From UBA1422 sp963676385 (GTDB lineage Bacteria; Bacillota; Clostridia; Peptostreptococcales; Anaerovoracaceae): a DNA stretch of 64,000 bases. The DNA is taken from NCBI GenBank assembly GCA_963676385.2, contig CAXXMM010000011.1, positions 1 through 64,000 on the forward strand. Reading direction: 5' to 3'. Shown here piece by piece: positions 26,334-35,395 of the stretch (its first letter is position 1; every line of letters starts with the position of its first letter). The translations under genes and the position numbers were made by a program. The notes under the pieces were generated by a model that was not told the DNA's origin, did not search any database, and saw only the letters and a program-made list of their open reading frames with translations.

Positions 26334-27809
26334 CTAATTCTTCTTTTCGTAAACAACAAAGTTCTTATTTTGAAACACATTTGTATAATTCTTGTCCTTC
26401 CCCAAGTACACATTTAGCAATTCATTCTTCTCAACCAGAAAGACATTTAATTGATACTTCTTAATAAAATCCTCATAATACATCTTTCCTGCATCCATAT
26501 TAATGTAGTCATCCAGAATATCCGCCTCACCATTGTTGACCTTAAGAAAAACCTCAGCCCGGGCATCAATAAAGGGTTTTAACCCTTGGAATTCAGCATA
26601 TCCACCCCAATTATATCCTGTATACAGGCGAATATTTTCTCCTTGATATTCTTTTTGGATATAAGTGATGGCAGCTGTAGGCAATCCTGTCTCCTGATTT
26701 GATGCATCTTCTTGGATATGAATGACAAACGATGTGGTAACGGCGCAAAAGAAAATAGCAATCAGCGCAATTTGTACTTTTCCTGATATTTTTTTCATTG
26801 ATCCGGTTTTGGGCATCCAATCTCGAAGCACGTAAGCTAACATGGGCATTCCACATACAGCAAACAGGCTTAAATTGCGAAGTGAGGATAAGGCCATGAA
26901 TCCGGTCCCCAGCATCAATAGTCCATATCTTAATTTTAACTTTGGCGGTTTTGCCATTATTAGGATTAGAATAACCAACAAAAGAACTGCAAAGACAAAG
27001 AGTCCGGTTCCACTTTGGAAATTGGGAGACTGCATCTCTAAGATATTTTTTGAAATGCTGTGATGTCCATAAGATCGATACAAATAGGTCATCGCCTTGA
27101 TCCCATATGGATTGATGAAACCAGCAGCAAAGGAAATCCCAAAGATTAACAAAAACTTCCCACGGGGAAACCCTTCCCCTCGAATGAATCCAACACGAAA
27201 CCAAAAACTGTCTATCAAATATGGGATAAAGATGATGAAAAAGAATGGCCACATGGCGGCATGAAAATTCACCAACAGGATGGACAACACCGGAAGCCAT
27301 ATCAACCTTTTTCCACCGCCGGTTTGGACATATTTTTCCAGAATAAGAATCTCTATTAAGAAAAATAATAGTGAAATCAGAAAAGGTCTGGTTGTCATAA
27401 ACGGCCAGATGACAACAATGGAAAAAATAGTGATTACATAGCCGACAAATTCATTATTGCCACTAATCAACAGACACAGCTTACGAATCAAGAATGCCAT
27501 AGCAATAAATATAGCCAGCACAAACAACAATATCCCTATGGTGCCAAAGGTGTCGAAAATTGATGCAAAACAAACAGCCGAGAGCCACTGCTGCATAACA
27601 AAGTGAAGCCCACTGTGCAGCGTTAGGGGTTCGATGGTAGGAATTCCATGCTGTAATACGTATCGTCCCGATTGAATTAACCAATACCCATCATTGTCCA
27701 AAGAAAATCGAATAAAAAAACAAGGCGCAATCATAATCAGTTGCATCATAATCTTTTCATATTTTGAGGTGCTTCCCTCTTGTAATTGGATATCCTTTTT
27801 AGGCAACAT
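26334..27809 (-). CDS. Large polytopic membrane protein, GT-C glycosyltransferase-like
   Basis: Protein of about 491 aa with ten or more hydrophobic helices between residues 25 and 380 and a C-terminal extracytoplasmic domain of about 100 residues. The first loop has SLDNDGYWLIQSGRYVLQHG, an acidic motif placed where GT-C enzymes keep catalytic Asp, and the C-terminal part has NWGGYAEFQGLKPFIDARAE. I infer a polyprenyl-phosphate-sugar-dependent transferase, not proven. The start at 27809 follows AAAAGG and overlaps the end of gtrA. It ends the second riboswitch operon. Confidence 0.65.
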   Translation of the reverse strand: MLPKKDIQLQEGSTSKYEKIMMQLIMIAPCFFIRFSLDNDGYWLIQSGRYVLQHGIPTIEPLTLHSGLHFVMQQWLSAVCFASIFDTFGTIGILLFVLAIFIAMAFLIRKLCLLISGNNEFVGYVITIFSIVVIWPFMTTRPFLISLLFFLIEILILEKYVQTGGGKRLIWLPVLSILLVNFHAAMWPFFFIIFIPYLIDSFWFRVGFIRGEGFPRGKFLLIFGISFAAGFINPYGIKAMTYLYRSYGHHSISKNILEMQSPNFQSGTGLFVFAVLLLVILILIMAKPPKLKLRYGLLMLGTGFMALSSLRNLSLFAVCGMPMLAYVLRDWMPKTGSMKKISGKVQIALIAIFFCAVTTSFVIHIQEDASNQETGLPTAAITYIQKEYQGENIRLYTGYNWGGYAEFQGLKPFIDARAEVFLKVNNGEADILDDYINMDAGKMYYEDFIKKYQLNVFLVEKNELLNVYLGKDKNYTNVFQNKNFVVYEKKN

Positions 27810-28239
27810 GTTTATTTCCTTTTGAAAACAATAACAATTTTCTGGCCGCAAAATTCCAACCCAAAACCACAATTTGAGTCAATAGTTTTGAGTATTCAAC
27901 CGGAATCAGAAATTGGCCTGTTAGCAAAAACAGCATGCCATCATTGAGTCCCAGTCCAACCAATCCAATCACCAAAAATAATATTCTTTCAATATGTACG
28001 TTTTGCATGCTTCTTACGTGAAACACAAAGTAAATAGATCCTAAGTAGTTGACCAAAATCCCAAAACAAAATGCCAATGAAGCTGCCCAAAGGTAGTTTA
28101 CATCAAATACTTTATTCAGTGTCAACAAAGTTCCATAATCTGCAATAAATGCAATCCCACCTATCACAAGATACCTAAATATTTCTCCAAGGAGACTCTG
28201 CTGGTTCATCATCTTTTTTAACATTTCAGTTGGTTTCAT
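27799..28239 (-). CDS. GtrA-family membrane protein
   Basis: Protein of 146 aa with four membrane helices and the GtrA pattern RYLVIGGIAFIADYGTLLTL, NYLGSIYFVF and a basic C-terminal AARKLLLFSKG. GtrA proteins help flip or transfer lipid-linked sugars (glucosyl- or arabinosyl-prenyl phosphate) across the membrane. It overlaps both neighbours (4 bp with the flavoprotein gene, 11 bp with the GT-C-like gene), which ties the three into one glycan-related unit. Confidence 0.85.
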   Translation of the reverse strand: MKPTEMLKKMMNQQSLLGEIFRYLVIGGIAFIADYGTLLTLNKVFDVNYLWAASLAFCFGILVNYLGSIYFVFHVRSMQNVHIERILFLVIGLVGLGLNDGMLFLLTGQFLIPVEYSKLLTQIVVLGWNFAARKLLLFSKGNKHVA

Positions 28240-29762
28240 TGATCCGTCTCCGACTTTTCTTCATGATAGCTTTCTTCGCTGTTCACTGCCCAAATAGTGG
28301 ACTTGTCCGGATTATTCTCCAAATACAAACGAACTGCTTCTCTGGCCGTCAACATGGAATGATCCATATTGTTATATCGATGTTGCCCATTTCGTCCGAT
28401 ACAATATAAATTTGATATTGTATCAAGCCAATCCCGCACTTGATCAAATTGATCATACGCTCCAAAGTAACCCGGATATGCTTTTTTCACTTTGACTCGG
28501 GTTGCATCCAAAACTTCTTCTTTATCAATAATACCTAATTGTACCATTTCATTAATGGCCAGTTCAATAAAAGCTTCATCTGTAAGAGTCCACAGAGAAT
28601 CTCCCTCATTGCAAAAATACTCCAATCCCATCCAAACCGTATTTTTTGGATCTTTCACCATATAGGGGGACCAATTGTTAAAAATTTGCAGTCTGCCAAT
28701 TTGAACATCCTTTTCCTGGATGTAAATCCAACAGTCTGGAATTAATTCCATGGTTTTTTTCTTAGAATCCTTCAACTTAATCTTATTCACAAGTAGGCCA
28801 ACGGTTATAAAGTCCCGGTAAGGCAATGCTGATGCAATGGATACGACATTATTGGGCACTTCAATATTCGAGGCGGCGGCAATCAAGTCTTTTACGGGCA
28901 TAGAAGAAAAAATTGCATCTCCCTCCACCACTTGCCGCTGTCCGTCTTCTCTAACCGTTTCAACACCATAGGGTCTTCCATTTCGAAACAGTACTTTTGT
29001 CACGGAGGTATTCATCCGAATTTCTCCACCTCGCCGAATCACCTCTTCAGCAACAACTTCCCAAAACTGACCGGGCCCAAGCATGGGGTATAAAAATTGT
29101 TCGATGAGGGAAGTCTCCATCTCCTTCTGTTTCAAATCTCCCGGCTTGCGCCATAAGTTTCGAATGGCCTGCAACACTACACCAAATAAGGATAACCCCT
29201 TAATTCGCTGTGCCCCCCACTCCGGGGACAAATCCTTGGGGTGCATACCCCAAACCTTTTTAGTATAGTCCTCAAAAAACATATGATACAAAGGTGCCCC
29301 AAAACGATTTATCATAAAATCTTCCAAGCTTTTTTCTTTCCTTCGAAAAATCTTTGCCCCTATATATCCAAAGCCGGCAACAATGGTACGTCTTAGTCCC
29401 ATGTTGGCAAAGGTACTCCATTTGATGGTAATGGGATAATCAAAAAACTTTCGCAAATAAAAAATCCTGGATACCCGCTTTCGCAACAGCATCACACGAC
29501 TTTCTTTTGGATTCTCGTTATTTTCTGCCAAAGGAAGTTTGGACGTCCACCACCCCATCACCTCATCAGATTTGGAAAAAAAGCGATGACCGCCTAGGTC
29601 CATTCTATTTCCGTGATATTCAATGGTGGCTGAAATTCCACCGACCCGGTTTTGTTCTTCAAAAATAATTGGCAACGTGTCACTATGGTCCAAGAGTTCT
29701 ATGGCAGTCGTCAGACCCGCAGGTCCCCCTCCTATGATAATCGCCTTTTTTTGTTGGTTCAT
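28236..29762 (-). CDS. FAD-dependent oxidoreductase, UDP-galactopyranose-mutase/amine-oxidase-like
   Basis: Protein of 508 aa. The N-terminal dinucleotide-binding loop is IIGGGPAGLTTAIELL (residues 9-24), followed by the acidic strand end FEEQNRVGG and the FAD-contact segment MDLGGHRFFSKSDEV. The C-terminus has the FAD-closing motif YCIGRNGQHRYNNMDHSM. It resembles NAD(P)-binding protoporphyrinogen-oxidase-like and UGM-like proteins that occur in polysaccharide clusters. A role in making or editing a nucleotide sugar fits the following gtrA and GT-C-like genes, but the substrate is unknown. Confidence 0.78.
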   Translation of the reverse strand: MNQQKKAIIIGGGPAGLTTAIELLDHSDTLPIIFEEQNRVGGISATIEYHGNRMDLGGHRFFSKSDEVMGWWTSKLPLAENNENPKESRVMLLRKRVSRIFYLRKFFDYPITIKWSTFANMGLRRTIVAGFGYIGAKIFRRKEKSLEDFMINRFGAPLYHMFFEDYTKKVWGMHPKDLSPEWGAQRIKGLSLFGVVLQAIRNLWRKPGDLKQKEMETSLIEQFLYPMLGPGQFWEVVAEEVIRRGGEIRMNTSVTKVLFRNGRPYGVETVREDGQRQVVEGDAIFSSMPVKDLIAAASNIEVPNNVVSIASALPYRDFITVGLLVNKIKLKDSKKKTMELIPDCWIYIQEKDVQIGRLQIFNNWSPYMVKDPKNTVWMGLEYFCNEGDSLWTLTDEAFIELAINEMVQLGIIDKEEVLDATRVKVKKAYPGYFGAYDQFDQVRDWLDTISNLYCIGRNGQHRYNNMDHSMLTAREAVRLYLENNPDKSTIWAVNSEESYHEEKSETDQ

Positions 29763-29786
29763 CCTGTCCTCTTCTTATCCTATACA

Positions 29787-29816
29787 TAAAAAAACCGCCG
29801 ATGCAATACGAAGCGG
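29787..29816 (-). terminator. Weak terminator-like hairpin after the Flp-like pilin gene
   Basis: On the minus strand a CCGC / GCGG stem with an inner CG pair is followed by seven T. It resembles the hairpin after flp in the main operon and may reduce expression of the downstream enzyme genes. Confidence 0.45.
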
Positions 29817-29863
29817 ATTGGCTCCCGTTAATTGAAAAATACTACATCTTGGCTTAACTACTC

Positions 29864-30028
29864 CTAGGGCCTTGGCGTAGTTAACGTTGCATAAATCCTG
29901 TAAAGATCTCCATTAATCAACCCAATGGCAATAACCAACGACAAGGTAACGATGAATATACCAATCCCGTAGACCATCAAGCCTTGACCTCTTTCCTCTT
30001 TGATTACCCATTCAACAACCTTTTTCAT
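29864..30028 (-). CDS. Flp-like pilin with non-canonical cleavage region
   Basis: Short gene of 54 codons. The leader MKKVVEWVIKEERG and following QGLMVYGIGIFIVTLSLVIA closely parallel the Flp pilin of the main operon (leader of the same length, same GQG start, hydrophobic helix). However, the Glu that is nearly always at +5 is Val here (G/QGLMVY instead of G/QGMVEY). The C-terminal part is NGDLYRIYATLTTPRP. A GGGAGAG site precedes the ATG. It is the first gene behind the second c-di-GMP riboswitch. It may be a minor or specialised pilin matured by the TadV-like peptidase. Confidence 0.8.
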   Translation of the reverse strand: MKKVVEWVIKEERGQGLMVYGIGIFIVTLSLVIAIGLINGDLYRIYATLTTPRP

Positions 30029-30136
30029 GTCTCTCCCAATCATACAACCAATAATGATACTCCAATAACATTATACCCATTGGTTATGAAAAATCAACCA
30101 TCGAAGTATAGAATAAATTCTGTCAAATGAACTGTT

Positions 30137-30177
30137 AAAAAAACAAAAACGACTTTGAATATTCCACATAAGTCGTT
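30137..30177 (-). terminator. Intrinsic terminator in the leader of the Flp-like pilin operon
   Basis: On the minus strand a 7-bp stem ACGACTT / AAGTCGT with a 14-nt loop is followed by TTTTTGTTTTTTT. It sits directly after the riboswitch aptamer, about 110 nt before the pilin start, so it is the likely expression platform. Confidence 0.82.
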
Positions 30178-30181
30178 CCTA

Positions 30182-30260
30182 CATTGGGCAACCGGCTGTC
30201 ATTCCAAAAGGATTAGACCCTGTGGCTTTGCGTCCATGTTTTTCAACATGTTTGCCAAAA
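30182..30260 (-). ncRNA. Cyclic di-GMP-I (GEMM) riboswitch upstream of the Flp-like pilin operon
   Basis: Minus strand. P1 is GGCAAA, then a perfect CATGTT / AACATG stem capped by a GAAA tetraloop, then GGACGCAAAGCC. P2 carries GGGTCTAATCC on its 5' side and GACAGCCGGTTGCCC on its 3' side. The conserved GACGCAAAGCC, CTAA and GCCGG positions match the class-I c-di-GMP aptamer and the sister copy at about 26.2 kb. A consensus promoter lies upstream and a terminator downstream. Confidence 0.9.
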
Positions 30261-30277
30261 TTCATTTATTTTTGATA

Positions 30278-30306
30278 ATTATACTATATCTTCCACATAT
30301 TGTCAA
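30278..30306 (-). promoter_or_regulatory. Consensus promoter of the second c-di-GMP riboswitch
   Basis: TTGACA (30301-30306) and TATAAT (30278-30283) on the minus strand with a 17-bp spacer, a perfect sigma-A match just upstream of the aptamer. Confidence 0.88.
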
Positions 30307-30307
30307 T

Positions 30308-30342
30308 CAAAAAGCACTTCACCAATTGGTGAAGTGCTTTTT
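30308..30342 (-). terminator. Rho-independent terminator of the beta-lactamase-like gene
   Basis: A perfect palindromic stem AAAAAGCACTTCACC / GGTGAAGTGCTTTTT. It is symmetric and could work in both directions, but transcription reaches it from the minus-strand gene upstream. Confidence 0.88.
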
Positions 30343-30359
30343 GCAGTATCTGCAAAAGA

Positions 30360-31778
30360 TTATTTCTCGTCAAAAATATACTTATATAAGTTGGTAACAA
30401 TCTGTTCTTCCCATATCCAATTCTCAGAATACTCACCGTAAGGTATTTCAGAATAGATATCACATGCAGCCCCATTGCACACATAGGTAAACCCGCTCTT
30501 CCCTTCTCGATCAACCATAAATAAGGAAAACATATTATAAGCATCTCCATAATGGCCAACAAGATTCAAATCTTTTCGGTCCTTTAGGAAGGTGTCCCCG
30601 TAGCCATCGTTATATTGTCCATTGGTAATGATATGCAATCCCAGACCCCAACAAGCCATCAAACCATACTCGGAATCTCCATTGGTTCCTTTATCTTTTC
30701 CATTCCATGTCCACTGAGGTGTAAACATTTGATTAACCGATTCCTTGGACAATATTCTTTCTCCGCTGGTTGCAACGCCGTCATTTATATACATTTGAAT
30801 GTAGGCTGCTAATTCGTCAGCGCTGATTCGCAACCCGCCAGCTGGGCTAAAAAATGAAGCGTTGGTACCGATTTTATAATTCTTAATATTCGTCTTAATT
30901 GGATTATCACTGCCATCTGGATTCGCAATGATGACATAATCTTTATCCTGGATTTTGCCATTATAATCATCCTTTGTGGCAATCCATTTGCTACCTTTAA
31001 TGGGTGCCCCATCCTTATCCCAATTCATTTTATACCCGGTTGCCAAGTTATTCATTGCATCTTGATCAAAATCAGATACATTAAAACTAGCCCCAATGTC
31101 CATGGGTTCAAAAATGTGTTTCGTCATATATTGATCAAACCGTTCTTCGGATGCACATTCAATAATTGTCCCAAGCACACTATAGTTCATATTTGCATAT
31201 GAAAAATACTTTCCCGGGGCTTGTCCTGTTTTCGCGAAATGGTTTCCACTATCATAGTATTTCCCGTCTTTATCAAAAAATTCATTGAGGCCATACTGGG
31301 GTTCAATACAGTACACCTCTTTTCCCTCTGTTCCATCCCTTAAGGAACTTGTATGGGATAACAGCATGCGACATGTGATAGGGGTGTCAGGATAATTTGG
31401 GTTTCTTAATGTGAATCCTAAGTATTTACTGACATCCTGATCCAAATCAATTTTGCCTTTTTCTACCAGCTGCATGATTCCAACTGCCACAAAAGTCTTT
31501 GAAACACTTGCAATTCTCATTCTCGTTGAGGACTCAAAGGGTACATTGTTTTCTTCATCCTCATTATCAATACGCTGATACCCACCTCCATATTGATATA
31601 CGACTTCTCCATCTTTTACGGCCACTACTGCCAATCCTGCCAAATCCAAATCGTTTCCTTGGTTCACAACCCCATCTAATGCTTTGTCCAAATCAGGGTT
31701 GCTGGCGGTTCCTGTTCCGCATGAATACAGGCTAAATGTCAACATAATCGCCAATGTTATAACTACTACTTTTTTCAT
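30360..31778 (-). CDS. Class C beta-lactamase-like serine hydrolase, lipoprotein
   Basis: Protein of 472 aa. The signal peptide (residues 1-19) ends in a lipobox with Cys20 (SLYSC), so it is likely lipid-anchored outside the membrane. The beta-lactamase/PBP-like fold shows the active-site SVSK (in RIASVSKTFVAVG), the second motif YAN (SYANMNYS) and a late HYG. Such proteins are often esterases, D-aminopeptidases or peptidoglycan hydrolases and not true lactamases. It has its own promoter and terminator and seems monocistronic. Confidence 0.85.
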   Translation of the reverse strand: MKKVVVITLAIMLTFSLYSCGTGTASNPDLDKALDGVVNQGNDLDLAGLAVVAVKDGEVVYQYGGGYQRIDNEDEENNVPFESSTRMRIASVSKTFVAVGIMQLVEKGKIDLDQDVSKYLGFTLRNPNYPDTPITCRMLLSHTSSLRDGTEGKEVYCIEPQYGLNEFFDKDGKYYDSGNHFAKTGQAPGKYFSYANMNYSVLGTIIECASEERFDQYMTKHIFEPMDIGASFNVSDFDQDAMNNLATGYKMNWDKDGAPIKGSKWIATKDDYNGKIQDKDYVIIANPDGSDNPIKTNIKNYKIGTNASFFSPAGGLRISADELAAYIQMYINDGVATSGERILSKESVNQMFTPQWTWNGKDKGTNGDSEYGLMACWGLGLHIITNGQYNDGYGDTFLKDRKDLNLVGHYGDAYNMFSLFMVDREGKSGFTYVCNGAACDIYSEIPYGEYSENWIWEEQIVTNLYKYIFDEK

Positions 31779-31811
31779 GATATCCTCCTCTTCGTTTTGC
31801 TCTTTAGTTTC

Positions 31812-31840
31812 AGCATATCAAAAAAAACCGTGTAATTCAA
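31812..31840 (-). promoter_or_regulatory. Promoter of the beta-lactamase-like gene
   Basis: TTGAAT (31835-31840) and TATGCT (31812-31817) on the minus strand with a 17-bp spacer. Confidence 0.6.
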
Positions 31841-31841
31841 T

Positions 31842-31871
31842 AAAAACCCTGCAACAGTTGATGTTGCAGGG
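31842..31871 (-). terminator. Terminator of tRNA-Arg
   Basis: A perfect 9-bp stem CCCTGCAAC / GTTGCAGGG with a short loop, followed by TTTTTA on the minus strand, directly after the tRNA. Confidence 0.88.
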
Positions 31872-31875
31872 CTTG

Positions 31876-31952
31876 TGGTGCGCCACAAGGGATTCGAACC
31901 CCTGACCTTCGCATTCGTAGTGCGCGACTCTATCCAGCTGAGCTAGTGGCGC
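31876..31952 (-). tRNA. tRNA-Arg (anticodon ACG)
   Basis: A 77-nt cloverleaf with encoded CCA. The acceptor GCGCCAC pairs with GTGGCGC. The anticodon loop is CTACGAA with ACG at its centre (A34 would be read as inosine, decoding CGU/CGC/CGA), and the T arm contains GGTTCGAATCC. It is a single tRNA gene with its own promoter and terminator. Confidence 0.97.
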
Positions 31953-31987
31953 AGGATAAGGGCGATGCCATTTTTGCATCGTCCAAA

Positions 31988-32016
31988 ATTATATCCTTTT
32001 GAATCGGCTTTGTCAA
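31988..32016 (-). promoter_or_regulatory. Consensus promoter of tRNA-Arg
   Basis: TTGACA (32011-32016) and TATAAT (31988-31993) on the minus strand, 17-bp spacer, starting right at the fbp stop codon. A small GATGC / GCATC hairpin lies in the tRNA leader. Confidence 0.88.
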
Positions 32017-32017
32017 T

Positions 32018-33974
32018 TCAATCTATGTCTTCTTTAATGGCACCACTATGATAAGCTTCAATGAGGGCCTCCAGTTCCGCTATTTCGCTAAGTAATTTTT
32101 TTCCATCATCCGTATTACGGATGTACTGTCGCTCCTTCAGTAAGTGGACTGTCTTAATTTCCGGGGTGGTAAACATCTGTGTTCCGTCCGGTTGCAAAGG
32201 CTGATAAGGTTTATGTTGAGAAAGGGCCATAAATCTTGAGTTATAAATGAAAGTATATCCTGCGATTCCCGTTGTTTTTTGGTATGCTTTGGAAATCCCT
32301 CCATCAATAATATACAGTAGACCCTCTCCACGCATGGGACTTTCCCCATCTTTAAATTTAACCGGCACATGACCGTTAAGGATCTTGGCCGTCTCGGGGT
32401 TCAATCCAAATTCTCGGATTATCATTTCACAAATGCTTTTTTCTTTGATTAATTTGTAATAAGGGCACCGTATTTTCTTTATGGGTTGCTTTATCCGCTA
32501 TAAAAAGCCGTTCAAAAGTGGTCATCTGATCTTTTCCAAACAAAGGCGATTTGCTCCCCAGCCATAGATACCACATAATGTCTCCGGAATGGTAGCCTCC
32601 TTTTCGTCGATAGGAATTAAAGTAAGCCTTTCTTATTTCCTCATCCAAGTAATCCATATACGCCCTGCCTTTGGCCGTGACCCCTTGTATGGTGCAAGCC
32701 TCAAACTCTCCGCTTTTGGTAAGAGGAATACAACCATGATATAAGAGATTTCCGTTGACAATTTTATACAAGGATCCGTGGCTGAAAAGGAATCGAATAT
32801 GTTCTTGAAGACAAGTACTGTTCAGTACCGAAGCCTCCAATGTGTTCATCAACAAGTTTTCCTCTTCTGTTAGTTCATAGGGATTGGCCGGATTCACCGT
32901 AGGGGAAGTTTTTATCCCGCAGTTCGTGTTTCACTCCGGCGATAGTGACGGTCCCTTTTTCAAAATCAATCTTATCCAATAGAAGCCGGTTATCCAGTCC
33001 ATATTCCGGATGGCTCTTGATGGTTGTTCCCTCCACCTTAAATTGGCAGATGGCAATGGCCTTATGCATTTTTGCGGCCAGTTCCTCATCCACCGGATCG
33101 TATTGGTTGCTATCCAGCATTTTCACCTTAAAAAACTCACAAGGGTCTCATCTCCATACACCTTCGTTGCAAAAGTAGCCAATGCCCGCAGATTAATTCC
33201 GTATCCAATTTCCAACATATCAAAGTTATTGTAACTGATATTCATTCGAAGCACATTGGTCAAACATGCCCAGTTCCCCGTAGCAGCACCCATCCAAACG
33301 ATATCATGATTTCCCCACTGAAAATCGACATTATGATAATCCAACAGGTCATTCATTATCCGATCCGGATGAGCCCCTCTGTCAAAAATATCTCCAATGA
33401 TGTGCAGTTTATCCACTGCCAGTTTGCTGATGGATTCCGCCATGGAAATCATATAATCGGATGCCAGACCGCTTTCAATGACCGAGGTAATAATTTGGCT
33501 ATAATATCTGGCACGGTTTGTCTCTTCGTCTGCATGGAGAAGTTCATCCATGCTATATCCCCAAGCTTCCGGCAACCGTTTTCGGACTTTGGAGCGAGTA
33601 TATTTGGTGGATACCGCCTTGCATACTTGTATCATCTGATAAATAGATTGATAACACCACTTGTCAAAGTCAGGCTCTGATACTTTTCTTCTGGCAATTT
33701 CCGCAGAAGCATTATAGATTAATGATGCCAAGGATTCCCTTTCATCAAAGGTTAATTCGGTGTCAAAGACTTCTTCGATTTTTTCTCGAATAACACCGGA
33801 GGCACTCTTCAACATATAGATGAATGCCTCATGTTCCCCGTGAAGGTCACTGAGAAAGTATTCTGTGCCTTTGGGGAGGGCCAGAATAGCCTTTAAATTT
33901 ATGATTTCAGCTGAGGCCGTTTTTACGTTTGGATATTTGTTGGATAGTAAATTTAAAAAACGGGAATCAATCAT
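32018..33974 (-). pseudogene. fbp: Fructose-1,6-bisphosphatase class III (three frameshifts)
   Basis: Gluconeogenic enzyme that removes phosphate from fructose-1,6-bisphosphate; the class III form of Firmicutes is about 640-660 aa. The metallophosphoesterase motifs LSDLHGEHEAF, IGDIFDRGAHPDRI and QWGNHDIVWMGA are in the N-terminal part. The frame breaks three times: near 33146 (a base missing before EFFKVKML), near 32913 (an extra C before TVNPANPYEL) and near 32453 (an extra base before YYKLIKEK). Correcting each restores the continuous family sequence, so these are probably sequencing errors. The start at 33974 follows GGAG and overlaps the fumB end. Confidence 0.85.
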
Positions 33975-34511
33975 TTTCTTTCTCCATTTCATACAAATCA
34001 TTTCCGTTGCTGTCGATAGCAACCAATGCGGGAAAATCTTCAACAGTTAGTTTGGTAATGGCTTCCGTTCCCAAATCCTCATATGCAATCAACTCCACTT
34101 TTTTAACGGATTTGGCAATTAAAGCGCCGGCGCCGCCAATCGCTGCGAAGTAGATGGAACGATTCCTCACAATTGCCTCTTTTACCTTAGGGTTTCGCGG
34201 TCCCCTTTCCAATCATAGCGGACAAGCCTAAGTCCAAAAGTCTTGGGGTATATGGATCCATGCGATAAGATGTGGTAGGCCCTGCCGCACCAATGGTTTT
34301 CCCCGGTTTTGCCGGAGTTGGTCCAGTATAATATACGACAGCTCCCTTAATGGGAAATGGAGGGGCTTCGCCACGATTCAACGCCTCAATCATTCTTTTG
34401 TGGAGCCGCATCCCGGGCAGTGTAAATCTCACCTGAAAGCAACACTCGGTCTCCGGCTTTCAAGGAATCCACCTGCTCTTTGGTTATGGGAATTTTAATG
34501 GAAATAGTCAT
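33967..34511 (-). pseudogene. fumB: Fumarate hydratase class I, beta subunit (two frameshifts)
   Basis: C-terminal subunit of the two-part [4Fe-4S] fumarase of anaerobes, about 180 aa. Recognisable segments are SGEIYTARDA, HKRMIEALNRGEAPPF, TIGAAGPTTSYRMD and FAAIGGAGALIAKSVK. Two extra G bases, near 34407 (RDA-LHKRM junction) and in the G run near 34198 (IGKG-PRNPKV junction), split the frame. It starts 24 bp after fumA. It interconverts fumarate and malate together with fumA. Confidence 0.85.
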
Positions 34512-34535
34512 TTTGTTCTCCGTGACTTTTGATTG

Positions 34536-35379
34536 TTACAAGATTATTTCTTGATGTCTTGATACATGACAATTAATGTTTACCGCCACCGGCAATCCGG
34601 CTATATGGGTAGGCGCTGGGAGAACCTTCACAGCTAACGCCGTGGTATCTCCCCCAAATCCTTGTGGCCCAATTCCGGTTTGGTTGATTTCATTCAGTAA
34701 TTGTTCTTCCAATTCCTGATAATAAGGATCCTGGTTGGTCTGATTCAATGGTTTCAGCAAGGCACGTTTCGCCAACAAGGTCACTTGGTCGAAGGTTCCG
34801 CCGATGCCAACGCCCACAATAATTGGAGGACACGGGTTTCCGCCGGCACGCCTCACAGTTTTCAAGGACAAAATCGATTACCCCTTGTCTCCCTTGGGAT
34901 GGAGCCAGCATGGCAACCCGGCTCATATTTTCAGAGCCAAACCCTTTTGGTGCAAATATGATTTTGACTTGATTCCCAGGTACAATATCCACATGCAAGG
35001 CTGCAGGGGTGTTATCCCCGGTGTTTACCCGACGGAGTGGATCGGCCACCATGGATTTTCTTAAAAATCCCTCCTGATACCCTTTTCGAACACCTTGATT
35101 CACGGCATCTGTAAGGTCTCCTCCATCCAAATGGACGTCCTGTCCAATTTCCAAAAAAACACAGGCAACTCCGGTATCCTGACATAAGGGGATGCCTTCC
35201 TCACCTGCGATAATCGTATTTTGTTGAATCATAGATAAAATGTCTCTTGCCAGTTCCGACGTTTCGGAATCCTTTTGCGCTGCTATTCTCTGGCAAACGT
35301 CTTCGCCCAGAAAATAATTTGTCTCCTGGGCGAGCCGGGCGATGGCGTCTGTTATTTGATTGACTGATATCCTTCGCAT
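34536..35379 (-). pseudogene. fumA: Fumarate hydratase class I, alpha subunit (one frameshift)
   Basis: N-terminal catalytic subunit of the oxygen-sensitive fumarase, about 281 aa. It begins MRRISVNQITDAIARL. Family blocks are GEEGIPLCQDTGVACVF, RVNTGDNTPAALHVDIVPG, APKGFGSENMSRVAML and NPCPPIIVGVGIGGTFD. The frame changes at the T run 34859-34862 (one base too many); removing it joins FVLET to VRRAGGNPCP. Cys residues in the QDTG and NPCPP segments would bind the cluster. The start at 35379 follows AAAGG. Confidence 0.88.
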
Positions 35380-35395
35380 TCTAATGCCTTTCGGT

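Noticed and set aside
30360..31778. True antibiotic-resistance AmpC beta-lactamase
   Set aside because: It has the fold motifs, but lipoprotein members of this family in Clostridia are mostly esterases or peptidases, and the long insert-rich sequence gives no support for AmpC activity.
31858..31905. Plus-strand ORF ending in a LWCATRDSNP-like peptide
   Set aside because: It is the antisense of tRNA-Arg, a familiar artefact of annotation.
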